Shown here: positions 1 through 11,650 of the stretch, piece after piece
How positions within the stretch are numbered: position 1 is the first letter of the stretch
Layout: each line of letters starts with the position of its first letter
Assembly (NCBI GenBank): GCA_963513935.1
Contig: OY740776.1
Span: 7,594,724-7,658,723, forward strand
DNA from: Aphrophora alni
Lineage: Eukaryota; Arthropoda; Insecta; Hemiptera; Aphrophoridae
Reading direction: 5' to 3'
DNA: 64,000 nucleotides
The notes under the pieces: generated by a model
Databases searched by the model: none
The model's input: the letters and a program-made list of their open reading frames with translations, nothing else
What the model was told of the DNA's origin: nothing
Translations under genes and position numbers: made by a program

Positions 1-479
1 ATTAATTATGCACTAAGTTAATGAATGTTTCTAAAGCAGACAAGTATAATGGGAGAAATAAATTATGTAGATCAAGTCAAAACTTTGCCATGTGTATCAT
101 TATGGAGATATAAGGACTCCTACCAGCATTTACTGTTGAGTCATTCTTTTTTTTATGAAGATTTAATAATGTAGTCTACTTTCTAAATTTAACTTAATGG
201 AAACAGTGTCCTTCAAATTAACAATAAATGGAATTAAAGTTTTTTTTACGCACATATAAACAGCAAAATCAAATACCACTCAAACTTAAAATTAATAAAC
301 TGTGTGAAAACATTGCACAAATTTTCTCACAAACGTGATTAAAATCAAGCTTTTAATGATGGTAAATGTTTTAAGTTTTTTAGTAATTTTTTCTGTGACT
401 GTGTACATTGGTTTGGATAATTAATTTTCATATTTCACTAAAATTTGAACAAGATCTGTTAACCAGATTTTGAAAAATT

Positions 480-700
480 AAGTATTTTATAACAGCCCCA
501 TGGCTGATTTTTTGTTTTTTTTCCGATTACTCACAAACTGACATTTGGAGAGGTGGCAACCGTTTTATTTAGGTCCTTAGAGGGTACACTTCTTGGAAAA
601 TTTTATCAAAATCGTTGGAGCTGATTTTGAGAAAATTATAATTTTGTGTTTTGTTCTTATGGCAGCTGCCCCCCAAATTTTGGGGTATTGTAAAATGGAA
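480..700. repeat. Weak copy of a dispersed non-coding repeat
   Basis: CCATGGCTGATTTTT, ATCAAAATCGTTGGAGCTGA and TTTTGTGTTTTGTTCTTATG also appear in order near 46440-46520 and, less well, at 3590-3655. Confidence 0.5.
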
Positions 701-1625
701 ATGTCACGAGGTATGGTCAAAATATGCCCACATAGCAAATTTGATTACAATCAATCCACGATTGTGAGCTGTTGTTACTCTATGGGCTTCAAAAATGGAT
801 ATATTTGCACGAAACATCAATTTTTCAACCATCCCATAACTTACTCTATATTAGATATAAGAGAAATTAGAAATGAAAAAAAAAAATTAAGTAATATCTT
901 TTAAAGGCCTCTTTTTACTGATCTCCATGACTAGGTCTTTGGACAACTTTTGACCTGGAAATGCCAATCTAGTATTAGAATGAAGTTTTTTAGCATATGT
1001 ACTGCCGAAGCACGTACAAAACAGCAAGGGGGGGGGGAATATTGTCGTTGATTTTTTTATGAAAAGACACTTTTTTTGACTACAGTGTTTGTTGAAATTA
1101 TTTGTAATATCCCTAGGCCTAGTTTTATGCAAAGTCGTTGAGATTATTTTTATCACATAGATTTAGTATTCTGGTCATTAACTAACTGGAAATATTGATC
1201 CCATTTTTTTAATAGCTCATGAGTCATACAATTGGAAACAATTGGGCGAGAAATGGGATCATTCAAGAAATAGTCATTGTCTAAGCAAACAAAATATTCT
1301 CAAATAAATTAGAACACTTAATTTTTTATTTCATCAGGTTTAGTTGGACTCCCATCGTGATAATTTATACAAACTTCATTTTATTTTGAGTATGTAAACT
1401 TTAGATAGTTTTTATGTATGAGGGAGAAAATATTGTCACCCACTAAAAGCAAAACAAACAAAAAACAATTAAATGGTCCTATCTCTAAATCAAATTTTGA
1501 TTCAAATTCAGAATTAAACAGTATATGTTTATTATAATGAGATATTATATTTTACCACTCTGTCGAAGTCATTTGGGGATATTTACTAAGTCTTCTACAA
1601 ACACAACCTATTGTTCATCATCACT

Positions 1626-2250
1626 TTAACAAAAAAACAAGAAAAGAATATTTGACCCTAGCTCTCCAATAGCAACCAGAAGAGAACAAGTGTTGGTTAA
1701 GAGAGACCCGATAGGAAAGATGAAAAAGAGGGATCTACTTAAAGACCACATGAAAAAATGCGTAGATCCAGTTAGGACCCCCCACTGTACAGCGATCCCA
1801 GTGCCTCTGACAAGCTCTAGGATCTTGTGTAGGGTTTTCTTATCAAAATTTATATCTGATTTCTGGAGGTTGACTTCAGCTGAAGTCAAAAATTCTCCTT
1901 CTTTTGGCCTCCAGCACCCTCCAATCAATGAAAATTTGTACTGCAGTGTCAGGTACGAGACCACAAAACCAACAGTTAGGTGAGACTTGTAGTTGTCCCA
2001 CCTTATTTAAGTGGCTCTGGATAAGGCCATGTCCGGTAATCTTGGCAACGATCTGTCATAGGGACTTCCCATCATACTGAAGTAGCACCTTTGTCAGTGC
2101 AGGATTTGGTCCCAAGAGAAGTCGTTTTCACAATCTCTTCCCAGGAAATTGTTTCCATCGTTCGATGTGCTTCCTTGCCCTATTTCTTTACTACTCTTCT
2201 TGGCCATTGAATTACTGATCCCACAAGGCAAACACCAGAACACAAGAATT
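1626..2250 (-). pseudogene. 3' end of a LINE: C-terminal coding remnant plus 3' tail
   Basis: From about 2100 down to 1770 the minus strand gives, with one stop and one frameshift, ALTKVLLQYDGKSL, then ITGHGLIQSHLNKVGQLQVS, PNCWFCGLVPDTAVQIFIDW and RVLEAKRRRIFDFS, then in the next frame AEVNLQKSDINFDKKTLHKI. The pattern TGHGxxxxHL, a Cys-x-x-Cys pair, then a KxLxxVRGTG segment is the usual end of the ORF2 product after the RNase H region in several arthropod LINEs. The sequence beyond it (1770-1626) is the 3' untranslated tail that recurs, without the coding part, at six other places in this window. The assignment is from motif order, not a search. Confidence 0.65.
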
Positions 2251-2302
2251 TTTTTTCTTTTTTTTATATAAATATATATATAAAAAGAAAAAAAATTGTA
2301 AA
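2236..2302. repeat. AT-rich palindrome
   Basis: CAAGAATTTTTTTTCTTTTT leads into a TATATA centre and back to AAAAAGAAAAAAAATTG. It abuts the LINE 3' end remnant at its 5' side. Confidence 0.6.
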
Positions 2303-2959
2303 ACAGTTTTTTCATTGCAAATAAAAGGTGTTATTTATTTATGCTCTCAGAAGGATTTCCTTTAGATTATATTAATTCCTTTGAAATAAGGATTGCAATT
2401 TTAAAAAAAATTATTTATTATTGCATATAATTAATAATTAGTTAGCAATTCAATTTAGCTCTTTTTTTTAAATAGAACCAAGCAGGCTTATATCTTACAA
2501 GGCCTACTGAAAATCCTATGTGATAAACGTTATAAATTAGTAATTTTAAAATACATTAATTTTTGAAAAATGTCAGTTTTGCAATCAATGTTGAATAAAA
2601 AAATAAAGCCGGTTCTAAATTTTGACAATTTTATTTTCCCCATACTACCGACGTTATTTAGCAGTGATTTACATAATTTCTTCACTCTTTACAGGCTTTT
2701 TTTCTCACTCAATGTTCTGCATACTGGATGTGTTTCCATTAAATAGTATTTAAAATATCACGATTTTTTAAGCAAAGTCTTTGATAATTGTAGATAAAAT
2801 TTGACAAATGTTTTAGTTATTTCCTATGTATCCTATGTTGTTGTAATTTGGAAATGTACATTGTAAACTTTGTATTTATGATATAAGATATAATGATGTA
2901 ACTGGAATACAAGATTTACTTAAAACAAAAATGAAAAATCTTAACTACACAAATGCTTG

Positions 2960-3085
2960 GGAAAATTATGACCTATTAAAAATTAAAATAGGTATACCTT
3001 CATAATGACCTCATCTTGTTGTTGACCTTAGACCTTGTCAAGGTTTATTTACGCTGTTACTAAGTTCATCAACATACCTTTAGAT
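2960..3085. repeat. Repeat shared with 4660-4765
   Basis: Both contain ATGACCTCA, TTGTTGACCTT, CTTGTCAAG, then CATCAACATACC and TTAGATTTAA or TTAAATTTAA in order, same strand, 1.7 kb apart. Confidence 0.65.
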
Positions 3086-3489
3086 TTAAGTTAAATATAG
3101 TGAGCTTTTTGTACTAACTATTTCACAAAAACTAAATATTTGTTCCTATCTTACCATGTTTCTATTCTTGTTTTAGGTGAGAAAGTACATATAGGTTTAG
3201 TTATTACTGTTTTATTTTTCTTCTCTGTGTAAGGTTGCTTAGTAGAAATATAAAAAAACAAATGAACTTTTAATAATTAAAAAAAAAGAAAAAGTTATAT
3301 ATTTAATTAGAGCTTGCTTCGTTTATGTCGTAAGCTTGAATAGAGAAAACCATATATTTATTTTCCCAATTATTCCTGAATCATAATTTTATTTTATATG
3401 AAATTTGACACAGTCGTTTTGTGAAATCTTCACATTCTGCCAACATTTTGTAGAGCAAATTAAAAAAAAAAGATCTTTTATAACAATTT

Positions 3490-3660
3490 CATTGTAATTT
3501 TTTGTATTTTTTTAACAATAACTCCTGAACTAACTTTTGCTGAGATTCAAATATGTTTTATTCAGGTTTTCACAGACTACCAAAATTTGAAATCAGTACA
3601 GCTGATTTTGAAAAGAAATCTGAATTTTTACTGGTTTCATGGCAGCTTCTCCAAATTTTT
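3490..3660. repeat. Weak copy of a dispersed non-coding repeat
   Basis: AACAATAACTCCTGAACTAA and GAAATCAGTACAGCTGATTT with TTTCATGGCAGCTT correspond to 480-700 and 46380-46520. It stops just before the piggyBac-like end at 3666. Confidence 0.45.
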
Positions 3661-3665
3661 GGTTA

Positions 3666-4330
3666 TTAAGCCTTTGAGTGCCAAGGTGGCGAACTATCGT
3701 CACCATTTTTTCGTGTGATAACTGCCATGATGACGTTTTATCGCCACCATATTTCTGTACGAAAAATGACATGGTGACGATCTATCACCACCGTTTATTG
3801 TGTACTTTATTTAATTTTTTTGTTATCTGCTATATAGTATTTCGGTGTTTTAAAATACTGTGTGGTATATCTCACGATATTCAGTGGTTGTTGGAAAGAG
3901 TTTGTTTTAGCTAACTAAACAGATGACAACAATAATTACAGATGCAAAAAAATCAGCTGTTGTCAGCTTTACGCTTGCAGTTTAAAAGTGTACTGATATT
4001 GTCATTGTGTGTGATATTATCTCGCTATTTTCATCAGATTTTTTGCAGTCTTTTGTTCATTTTATGTTATTATTTGTTCGTTGAAGGTTATTATTTTAGT
4101 TATTGGAAGTGTAAAGTAGTGTTTCGGATCAATATATTGCTTTGAAATGACGGAAGGAAACCTAAGAAGTAGCGAAGTATATAGATTACTTCAAGGTTAT
4201 TCGGGCCTCTGAAGATGACTTGGAACATTTATTGGGGATGATAGCGATCGTTACCCGTTATAACAACCAGAAAATGATAGTTTAGTGATATTGATTTTAA
4301 ACTTAGATCAACCTAGTACTGAGGTAAACA
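3666..4330 (+). mobile_element. 5' end of a decayed piggyBac-like element
   Basis: TTAA is followed by GCCTTTGAGTGCCAAGG, close to the piggyBac-like terminus at 24112. Repeated subterminal motifs of the form GGTGACGATCTATCACCACC follow to 3800. At 4147 an ATG opens MTEGNLRSSEVYRLLQG. After a frame change comes RASEDDLEHLLG, an acidic N-terminal pattern like that of piggyBac transposases. No matching right end was found, so the element is truncated. Its family is inferred from the terminus; the coding part is weak evidence. Confidence 0.45.
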
Positions 4331-5404
4331 AAATAGGCGTACAATGAAACCCCTGGACTAAAATGCTGTCCACATATTGACTCGAAAAGTGTATTTTTAG
4401 ACTTTGTTTTTCAACCAAATAATTTAAACGTTTGATCACTTGTAGAAAACAGTACATACTTTGAAAATACCATACTTCCCACAGGTAAAATAATTTTGGT
4501 TTAAGAGGTAAAAAAGAAAAATGTATAAAAAATCACTTCTATATTATCTAAAATCAGGAGACGTCAAAATGGATATATTAACTAAAAAATTTAAAATTGT
4601 TATTTTAAGACATCACATAACTTTCTGTATAAGGTCACGTAGACTTCATATGTGAGATAGTAAAAGGTAGGCTATACTTCATTGATGACCTCACCCTTTT
4701 GTTGACCTTGTCAAGATATAATATGCTATTAACTGATTCATCAACATACCATTAAATTTAATGATATGCTATATATAAAAAGGAAATTTGGGATTTGCAA
4801 GTCCTGCAGTGATAAAGTTAGAAATAATTCAGATGTTATAATAACGCAGCAAGGCGTGTTAACGTGTGAAAAAATAATAGCAATGCGGTTTCTTAGTTGG
4901 TGAGAGTTGATGAGTTTTGTAGATTAAGATATAACAACTTGTTTGAGTTTGTTACATTAAAAAAAAAAAAAAAAAAACAACTGTTGCAAAATGTATGCAA
5001 CCTTAGCTTCTTTTGTTAAAAATTGTTTCTTATAACAAAATTTCTTTATTGTTTAATAAATTTTGTTTTTTATTGAAATATATAAATAGAAGAGTATACT
5101 GAATCCTGATTTTAAAGTAGGAGGATCAAAACCTTCTCGCGTAGATGTTGACGAATGTTATTTGAATGCTTGTGTAAAAAAGTTAGTGCAGTGTTTTTTC
5201 ACAATTTTAATAGTTATTTTCTCACTTCAATATTTATCCTAATTGCTAAGTGTTTTTAGTGCATTTGCAGTTTTTTCTTGTTTTCTCCACTAAAAATTTA
5301 GTGGAATTATTTCAAACAGTAAATATATTGTTCGTTATACTCAGTACATTCTATTTTATTATTTTTTTTTTTTTTGAAGTGAAAACTTCTATTGGCGCGT
5401 TGGG

Positions 5405-5578
5405 TACTTTTTGGGATGGACTTTTTCAATAGAAATCGTGTCACGCACACTACCGTAATGCAACTTTTGGAATGGACTTTTTCAACTGAAATCGCGTCAC
5501 GCACACTACCGTAATGCAACTTTTGGGATGGACTTTTTCAATAGAAATCGCGTCACGCACAGTAGCGTAATGCAACCT
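5405..5578. repeat. Three tandem copies of a 56-bp unit
   Basis: GGATGGACTTTTTCAATAGA (or close variants) starts at 5414, 5470 and 5526, each followed by a GTCACGCACAC block and ACCGTAATGCAAC. Copies differ by a few bases. Confidence 0.9.
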
Positions 5579-5606
5579 TAATATATAGACAATGGATACA
5601 CGCGCC

Positions 5607-5850
5607 CCATACGTATTAAAACTAAAAATCTACGAAAAATATTGCACTAACTTTCTCAAACTCATATACATAGTCAAACTAAAATCAATGTAAAAATGTT
5701 GCACAAACTTTCTCACATACCCATATATATTAAAACTAAAAATCTAATATTGCACTAACTTTCTCAAACTCATATACATAGTCAAACTAAAATCAATGCA
5801 AAAATATTGCACAAACTTTCTCACATACCCATATATATTAAAACAAAAAT
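5607..5850. repeat. Tandem duplication, about 110-bp unit
   Basis: ATTAAAACTAAAAATCTA recurs at 5615 and 5729, and ATTAAAAC again at 5837. Within each unit ATTGCACTAACTTTCTCAAA and ATTGCACAAACTTTCTCA form diverged half-units. Confidence 0.85.
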
Positions 5851-6073
5851 CATAAGTATATAAGCGTTACATACTGTTCAAACAAGTTTTCACTTCTAAC
5901 GTGTGGTCTTAAGCACACCCAATTTTTTTTGTTTTTTGTTTTGTGAAATTAGACAATAAATTACTTTTATTTATTGGTTGGATCCCCTTGATAAATGAAG
6001 AAGAATGTTTTTTCATTTTTATTTATTTTATATTCACATCACTGGTACCAAAAAATAATTAATTAAAAAAAAA

Positions 6074-6076
<3 letters not shown>

Positions 6077-6111
<35 letters not shown>
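6077..6111. repeat. (AT)n microsatellite
   Basis: Uninterrupted AT dinucleotides over 35 bp. Confidence 0.97.
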
Positions 6112-6118
<7 letters not shown>

Positions 6119-6845
6119 CAATTTTTTTTAATGTAACCATAACAATATAAACCTTTCATAACTTATTTAGAAAAGCAAATAAAATTCAAAGCCAAACATA
6201 AACTAAACATGGAAAGTGTTTTAGTTACAAGATTGCACATCAGCAGAGTGACAGCCGTTGACAGATTGAGAGTGATATCCTCTGAAATTGATCTATGATC
6301 AGTTATTTTACTTTAGAAATAAAGCTCAAAATCTCTACTATTGATCGGTACCAACATCAATATTCCCAGAACAACTAATAATAATAATGTTATTTAGTAG
6401 ACTATGAACAGCTGTAAATACCAACAGCTGTAAATTACGATTATAGCACTTTATAGAAGGTAAAAAGAGTCGCATATTATGTCTAATATCTATAGTTTTC
6501 TAAAACATTATAATAAAAGAAATCCTTTACTATTTTAACATTACTAAACATATTAATCATGGAAATCATATAAGACATCAAATCTATAGAAAAAAATAGG
6601 AGATTCAAAACAGCTTTCAATAGACGTCATTGTTGAGTTTGCTATGGTGATATGTATATTTACCTTTGTATTGGTGGTTAGATGGTAAACATGGTATACT
6701 CTTCAATAGGGTGTTTTTATCGTAAAACCTTACTGGGTCAGGAATTCTTATTGTTTTCTACCCAAGAAGATTTTAAGATTGAGTCTTAGCCAGGCTACAA
6801 TTGTATTGATCACACATAAACTGGAAAACAACCACATCCCACCTC

Positions 6846-7603
6846 AGTGAAAGTCGAAAAAAGAAAAAAATTACTTGCACCGAGAGCTTGTTTATGATGT
6901 TCAAAGTCGTTTATTATGTTCTTCACAGAAATCGCTGCACCAATTAAATCAAGAAACTGGCAAATCTTATGGGACATGTCAAGGAATTGTCAAAGAACCG
7001 AACAGACAAAACCTCACATGTAATCAAGGAAAATCCATTGCCGATAAGGTTGATATTTGGTGCACAATATCTGACGCAAAGTAACTTCAAGCATAGTAGT
7101 GCAACTTGCCACAGATATGGGTTTTCTATAACTTTCATAACCGGTTTCTATGGATACTATATTATATAAACTCTGGCATCCCAGATCACCTGATGTTAGT
7201 TCTTTTGATTTTTATCTTTGGGGTTTTTAAAGCACAGTGTATGCAGATATCATCGAGACAAGATATCTTGTGGAAATATTGGTGTCAGAATATGACACAA
7301 CAGATGGGGTTAAGTTTGAATGCAGGAGAAAGACACTTCCAGTACTTACTTTAAATGAGTTATTTTTATTTTCCCAATATTTATTTATTTATTTGAGTAT
7401 TATTTAATTTCTGAACCTAATAAATGTATTTGATTTTCCACCAATACAAAGGTATGAAAACAAATAAATAATACATACCACCACAGCAATTTGAACAACA
7501 TCTATTGTCAGTTATTTTTAATCTCTCAAAGTTTTTCTCTAGATTTGACATATTTTTTATTTAATTTGTATGTTTAATGACTTCCTGGACCACCCGTACA
7601 GTA
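6846..7603 (+). pseudogene. Degenerate mariner-type element with transposase fragments
   Basis: Near 6890-6990 a + frame reads VYDVQSRLLCSSQKSLHQLN followed by QETGKSYGTCQ, which resembles the second helix-turn-helix of mariner-type transposases. Further on, in other frames, LWGFLKHSVYADI-like (about 7213-7255) and NAGERHFQYLL (about 7319-7351) match the third-Asp region and C-terminus. The catalytic middle is missing or scrambled. A likely right terminus, CTTCCTGGACCACCCGTACA, is at 7582-7601. No left terminus was seen. Confidence 0.6.
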
Positions 7604-8003
7604 TGTTCAGTATAAAAAGTTAATAAAGTTTCAACAATCCTCGTATGTCATTAGCAAACATTTGCTAGTAAAGTTATTTGTAATTGTTTTAGTTGAAGTA
7701 CTGTAGTCTACGGGAACCAATGGTATGCTTCTATTTTAAGACTCTTCAAATGCCAATAACTCTACTCAGTATTGCTATCATGGTGGAATAAAATGTAGGA
7801 CCTGAAAGCTTAGGTATTTCACAAAACATCTTGTTAAGGCCATTTTTTAAACGGTTTGTCATAATTTGTTGAATTAAAACTTTACAAACAAGATTTTATT
7901 AGCCTATATATATATATTTATTAGAATGATTTTTTGAGACTTAATATCATTGTGGAATTTTTTTCTTAAAAAGTAATTGACTTTCCTTTTTTACTGTTAG
8001 ACA

Positions 8004-8652
8004 TACCAAGTGTCCTAAAAGTCCCCCCCTCTATTCTTTTTTTTTTATTAATGGAAATAGACAGATTTGCTTTGGGGAAAGTTTAGATAACCAAAAGAGG
8101 GGTTTTTTGAAGTATCAACATTTTCAACCCTTACCCCAAAAATGGGGTAGTTTGGGGGTAAGTCAAGAATTTTTAATAGCAACCCCTATTGAGTGATACC
8201 TCATTTTAAAGGTCTTTAAAAAATAAGAATAATGACGTAAACTAGAGGTCTCTAAGTTCATCCTATCCAACATAGAGACCAATCAATCGAATTGTGAATG
8301 TTAACCTATAAACTCCGGTTGTTTTTATTACATTATAAACTGCTCTATGTTGGTTAAACGATGGTAAGAGCCTTACCTTGTTTTTTTAGTTCAGATTAAG
8401 TTCTCGAAATGGCTACCATTTACTTCTTGGCAGAAATAGATTCTGGACTCAAAAGCATGCTGTACATTTCGTAACATTTCCGGTGTAATTATTACCGTAA
8501 AATTCACAATTCGATTGGTCGCTATATTGGGTAGGATGACCTCTAGTTTGCGCCATTATTCTTATTTTTAAAAGGCCTTTAAAATGAGGTATCACTCAAT
8601 AGGGGTTGCTATTTAAAATTCTTCACTTACCCCATTTTTAGGACACTTGGTA
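8004..8652. mobile_element. Foldback element with long inverted arms
   Basis: The ends are TACCAAGTGTCCTAAAA at 8004 and, reversed, TTAGGACACTTGGTA at 8652, each starting with TA. Arms of about 130 bp (8163-8300 against 8502-8630) are inverted copies of each other and include AGCAACCCCTATTGAGTGAT and its partner ATCACTCAATAGGGGTTGCT. Loop 8301-8501 has no coding potential. The TA at the ends suggests a Tc1/mariner-type MITE. Confidence 0.85.
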
Positions 8653-8659
8653 TATGTGG

Positions 8660-9260
8660 TTTAGAGCAAATTCTGAGATGGGTCAAAAAATTTGTCAAAT
8701 TTTTTCTGGAAAAATCTTTTTTGAGATAACCTGACCTTCAAATAATGGTTTTGGGAATAATATCAGTCTTGTCTTCTGTGCAGAACTCTATAGCTCAAAT
8801 GAGCGAGATGATTTATATAAAATTTGGTGTGTAATCAATTTTTGATCACATTTTCAGGCAATTTTTTCAAAAATTGGGGGTAGTTGTAATGAGACTAAAA
8901 CTCAAAATTGGCTCCTAACAATTTGATCAAATATAGGTTTAAAGGACCCAAACAAAAGACATAGTTCATCAACTCAAAAACAACAAAAATTGGTCACTGT
9001 GTGGTTGGTAAATACCTCATTTCTCAATATTCACCAAATATTCTTCAAATTTTGGTGAAATGTGAAAATTAATTAATGGCCCAAACCAGTGTGCCAAATC
9101 TGAAACAAAATAACATTATGGTTCAGAAATAATCGACAAAAATGAAATAATCCCTTGATCAAATAAATTTGCTGAGGATAAGATGGCACAAGCAAATCAG
9201 CGTAATCTTCATTTAAATATATATTTAAAAAAAATATATATGCCAATATATTTTTTAATC
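8660..9260. repeat. Dispersed non-coding repeat
   Basis: GAGATGGGTCAAAAAATTTG, GGACCCAAACAAAAGACATA, ATTGGTCACTGTGTGG, AAATTTTGGTGAAATGTGAA and GGTTCAGAAATAATCGACAA follow in the same order as in the copies at 17340, 41240 and 56364. It starts directly after the foldback element at 8004-8652. Confidence 0.7.
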
Positions 9261-9830
9261 ATGAACTCTTTTATAACTACTTAATATAGTAAAAAGGCAG
9301 ACCTAAATGTTGTGTCATAATGACCCTTCCCTCCTTTGGATTTAAAATTTTAAAGTTTACCCCAAACTAAATGTGGGGAAACTCTTGAATGCCTCGACAG
9401 TTAATCTTGTTGTGTATAGCCATTGGTTTTTATGAAAACCATCTGTAAAATCTGTATAAAATAGCAGGGGGGGGGGCTTAACTTACCCAGTAAAAGGGGT
9501 TATGTTGTGGTTAAATCCAACTATCATTAAGCTGTGTCATCTAACTTTGGAGACATAACAAGTGACCAAAACAGTTTAATGCCCTGAACAACAAAAATAT
9601 AACTTAAAGAAATCAGTATGAAGGTTAGAAAATAATTATATGCAATACTGAAAGGAAAAAAACAGATTAACATGTTATATAGTGGACTAGTCTTCACCTT
9701 GAGATATACAAAGTCATTGTCAATACATTAACTACTGCAATGTTGACTTTCAGGGTGTCGTAGTTTACACAACACAACACTGACTACTGTCATGAAGACT
9801 GTACAATGCTGCCCCTCCCTCTACTTTTAT

Positions 9831-10023
9831 TATTGGAGATATTCTGTTTGAACATTTGGTATTTATTTGTGATTAGATTAGAAATTTCTATTGTTGTTTA
9901 AAGGCGAAAATAGTACGTTCACGGTGTGTATTGGAGATATTCTGTTTGAACATTTGGTATTTATTTGTGATTAGATTAGAACTTTTTATTGTTGTTTAAA
10001 AGCGAAATATTACGTTCACGGTG
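9831..10023. repeat. Tandem duplication, 98-bp unit
   Basis: TATTGGAGATATTCTGTTTG starts at 9831 and 9929. The two units end in TACGTTCACGGTGT and differ at few sites. Confidence 0.92.
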
Positions 10024-10139
10024 TTGCATTTCTTAATAAAATTTGGGTTTGAATGGGAGTCGGTACATGATCAGTTTATTTATTGACATAACCAAGTTAA
10101 GTTGACCATAAGTTGTTGGACATAAAAAAAGTTCATAGG

Positions 10140-10225
10140 GACATGAAAAAAAGGTGTAGATCCAACTACTCGCCCTTGAAATTGCCAAGCCTATACTGAC
10201 CGTAGTGAGCCCCTAAGGGTTATTA
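10140..10225 (-). repeat. LINE 3'-tail fragment
   Basis: Contains GTGTAGATCCAACTACTCGC followed by AAGCCTATACTGACCGTAG and GAGCCCCTAAGGG, the same order as at 57205-57260. It is a short piece of the tail family described at 1626-2250. Confidence 0.6.
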
Positions 10226-10849
10226 CATGTAAAGACGCACAGAACTTGAATTGAGAATAATTACTTTTCTATCACTAAGATAACGATAATGAGTTTGGCA
10301 AATCATAATGCACCACACATATCATCGTATGTAATGATAAAATAATTTTCAACCATTACTTTCTGTCAGTGATAATAGGATTGGTACAGACATTTTATAT
10401 AGGGTGTATATTTGTGTAGTGAGCATACCTGGATATTAATAATCAAAGCAAGGAAAATACAGGCAAGAGATTAAACATAAATTCATTTTTGTACTACTGC
10501 TACATAAATAGCTTTTTTTGTTGTGAGTTGTAAATGTACCTTTATTTTAATTATTAGCAGATTATAGTAAGTTCGTAGAAGTCAATGTGGTCATTTAACC
10601 ATCTAAATAAGTTATCTCAAAGACAAGGCTTTATTCTTACAACTTGAAAATAATAGATTCACTCCGTTCGACAAAATTCTTAAGACCGTTTTCAAGATGA
10701 AATTAACTCAAATGTTTTAATAGTATTAAATTTTATCAGAGTTTTTATCAAATTTGAAAAAAAATAAAATAAAATAAAGAGATTTCAATATTGAAATAAT
10801 TGAGAATGTGAAACAGGGCTGATTTTACAAAGTGTAGGATATATTTGGT

Positions 10850-11080
10850 AATCGTCTAAAATTTCGACCTCTGTTTTTTAACTGATTGTCATGTTCCTTG
10901 ACCTTGGAAACTGAAAAAAAAAAAGAAAAGATTTTTGACATGTTATCAGTCTCCACGGGTGTCATTGTCATTTGTAGTAAGCACAATAGTAGCCACGAAA
11001 AATAAGATAGGAACATGAACATTTGGTATAGTGTACTCATATAGAATCTTATTAAAATTCAGAAAAATCAATATCCAGAT
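10850..11080. repeat. Repeat shared with 44580-44780
   Basis: GTAAGCACAATAGTAGCCAC with AAAAATAAGATAGGAACATG is paralleled at 44680-44725 by GTAAGCACGTTAGCACCATA, same strand. Both then show a TTAGATTC/AATCAGAAAAATC-like region. Short ORFs here on the minus strand are chance. Confidence 0.55.
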
Positions 11081-11299
11081 TTCAATTCTGCATGTAATGG
11101 TACTAATCTGACCCTCTCTATGATGACAAATAGCGAAGTTGTTGTCAAAAATGTAATTCAAACTCTAACCTGCCAAGAAAATGTTATATTCATATAACTA
11201 CAAGATCTGCTACGGCCAATTTACAGACATGATAGTTGAGACACTAACACGAGTAAAGGGAGTGAAAACTTTATAATATATATTCATCTTCGAGGCCCA

Positions 11300-11530
11300 T
11301 TATAACCTAGCTGATGTCAAGAAATTAGTGATACACACGATTACGAGGTTCAGTAAACCTGCATAACAACTGTTTTATCCTAACTAAATAGACCCCTTAA
11401 TCTAACAATACAATTTAACATTTCTTACAAGGTCCAAGAAATCAACTTTTGGGATTTAAAGGATCTGTTTATATTACATTATGATGTATCATGCATAATG
11501 GGACCCATCAACTTGTTTTAAGTTTAACTA
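11300..11530. repeat. Repeat shared, inverted, with 47470-47680
   Basis: ATTACGAGGTTCAGTAAACC, TGCATAACAACTG and TGGGACCCATCAACTTGTTT correspond to the inverse of AACCTCGTAATTATATATG, GTTGTGATGCAGGTTTTCTG and AACAAGTTGATGGGTCATCA. Confidence 0.65.
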
Positions 11531-11650
11531 TGTGAATATTTAAACCCCTAAATGTGTTTCCTTAAAATTACATTTTTGTACCTGAAAACAGTAGATTCAT
11601 CTCTACTGTTAAGAAGGTTCTTCGAGATATAAGAATTGCTCGTTTAATAG

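Noticed and set aside
10855..10885. A missing first Khc exon suggested by TTTCGACCTCTG (F-R-P-L)
   Set aside because: The surrounding codons do not match the IKVVCRFRPLN strand and include stops; it is coincidence.
10825..11161. Two minus-strand ORFs as genes
   Set aside because: They overlap in different frames and lie in a repeat that recurs, without those frames, at 44580-44780.
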